From: Verrucomicrobiaceae bacterium
GTDB lineage: Bacteria > Verrucomicrobiota > Verrucomicrobiia > Chthoniobacterales > Chthoniobacteraceae
Direction of reading: 5' to 3'
Assembly (NCBI GenBank): GCA_005791535.1
Contig: SXWH01000098.1
Span: forward strand, 1-33,587
Length of the DNA stretch: 33,587 nucleotides
The stretch's first letter is position 1. Each line of letters opens with the position of its first letter. Positions 33,450 through 33,587 of this stretch are shown piece by piece. The notes beneath the pieces were generated by a model, which was not told the origin of the DNA, did not search any database, and saw only the letters and a program-made list of their open reading frames with translations. The position numbers and the translations under genes are program-made.

Positions 33450-33587
33450 GAGCCTGTCCGGAATATTTTTAAGGGAAAAGAGTGTTAAGGAAAAGAGAAA
33501 CAAAGGCGAGCCAGTGTAGGCCGGCGAAAGTGGGGGCGAGGCGCTCGTAGTCGCGGGCGAGGCGTCGAAAGCGAGCCGTCCAGGCAA
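33450..33587 (-). mobile_element. End of an IS5-family-like insertion sequence (partial)
   Basis: From about 33450 the sequence starts with GAGCCTGTCCGGAA, which looks like the terminal inverted repeat of IS5-family elements, followed directly by the C-terminal end of a transposase on the minus strand. A CTA/TAG at the junction may be part of the target duplication. The other end lies outside the window, so inverted repeat pairing and target duplication cannot be confirmed. Confidence 0.7.
33469..33587 (-). CDS. IS5-family transposase, C-terminal fragment (cut by window edge)
   Basis: The last 38 codons of an open frame that continues beyond the window read AWTARFRRLARDYERLAPTF followed by AGLHWLAFVSL and end at a TAA (33469-33471 on the plus strand as TTA). 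The RFRRLARDYERL-x(6-7)-GLHxLAF signature is the C-terminus of DDE transposases of the IS5 family (IS427/ISL2-like groups). The upstream part with the catalytic DDE residues is not visible, so it cannot be said whether the element is intact. Confidence 0.85.
   Translation of the reverse strand, partial: AWTARFRRLARDYERLAPTFAGLHWLAFVSLFLNTLFP

Overview
The window looks like a chromosomal segment of a Gram-negative, GC-rich bacterium of the Verrucomicrobiota (or the wider Planctomycetes-Verrucomicrobia group). The evidence is a Minf_1886-family protein (known from those phyla), giant secreted proteins built from Ig-like, choice-of-anchor and BACON-like modules with a typical verrucomicrobial C-terminus, a membrane-anchored prenyltransferase-repeat protein, and an OlsG-like lipid methyltransferase. 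The assignment is inference from gene content. No rRNA or tRNA gene or CRISPR array was seen.

Layout. 1-60 is the tail of a HI0933/BaiN-type flavoprotein. 184-8906 is a probable two-gene operon of very large exported proteins: a YHYH/Ig-like/multicopper oxidase fusion (1843 aa) and a formylglycine-type sulfatase (1060 aa). They share a long block of homologous accessory modules. 9031-10118 holds three small unrecognised genes. 10215-16668 is a tightly coupled copper operon: cusB, cusA, then a single gene fusing an MbnP-like copper-binding domain to an MbnH-like di-heme peroxidase. Consecutive genes overlap by 4 bp (ATGA). 16674-19961 (minus) carries glnD and a Minf_1886 gene with a strong hairpin between them. 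20177-21655 is a prenyltransferase-repeat membrane protein with a good sigma70-type promoter that predicts a leaderless mRNA, and with a clear intrinsic terminator. 21801-22661 is a short aldehyde-dehydrogenase paralogue without the catalytic half. 22666-26645 (minus) is a 2-oxoacid dehydrogenase operon (E1alpha, E1beta, E2) plus a coupled anchored protein of unknown function. Then come an OlsG-like methyltransferase, ribBA, an unusual amidase_3-alpha/beta-hydrolase fusion, RNase R and a YkgJ-type cysteine-cluster protein. The right edge cuts into an IS5-like insertion sequence.

How it fits together. The first half is dominated by extracytoplasmic copper biology: a multicopper oxidase with all copper ligands, a Cus-type RND efflux pump and adaptor, and the MbnP-MbnH fusion. 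The fusion is the strongest candidate for something uncommon: it would put the Trp-oxidising enzyme and its copper-binding substrate in one exported polypeptide, translated together with a copper exporter. The second half is mostly housekeeping: nitrogen signalling, pyruvate-type dehydrogenase, riboflavin, RNA decay and cell wall. Its oddities are the amidase-hydrolase fusion, the orphan short ALDH and the leaderless promoter.
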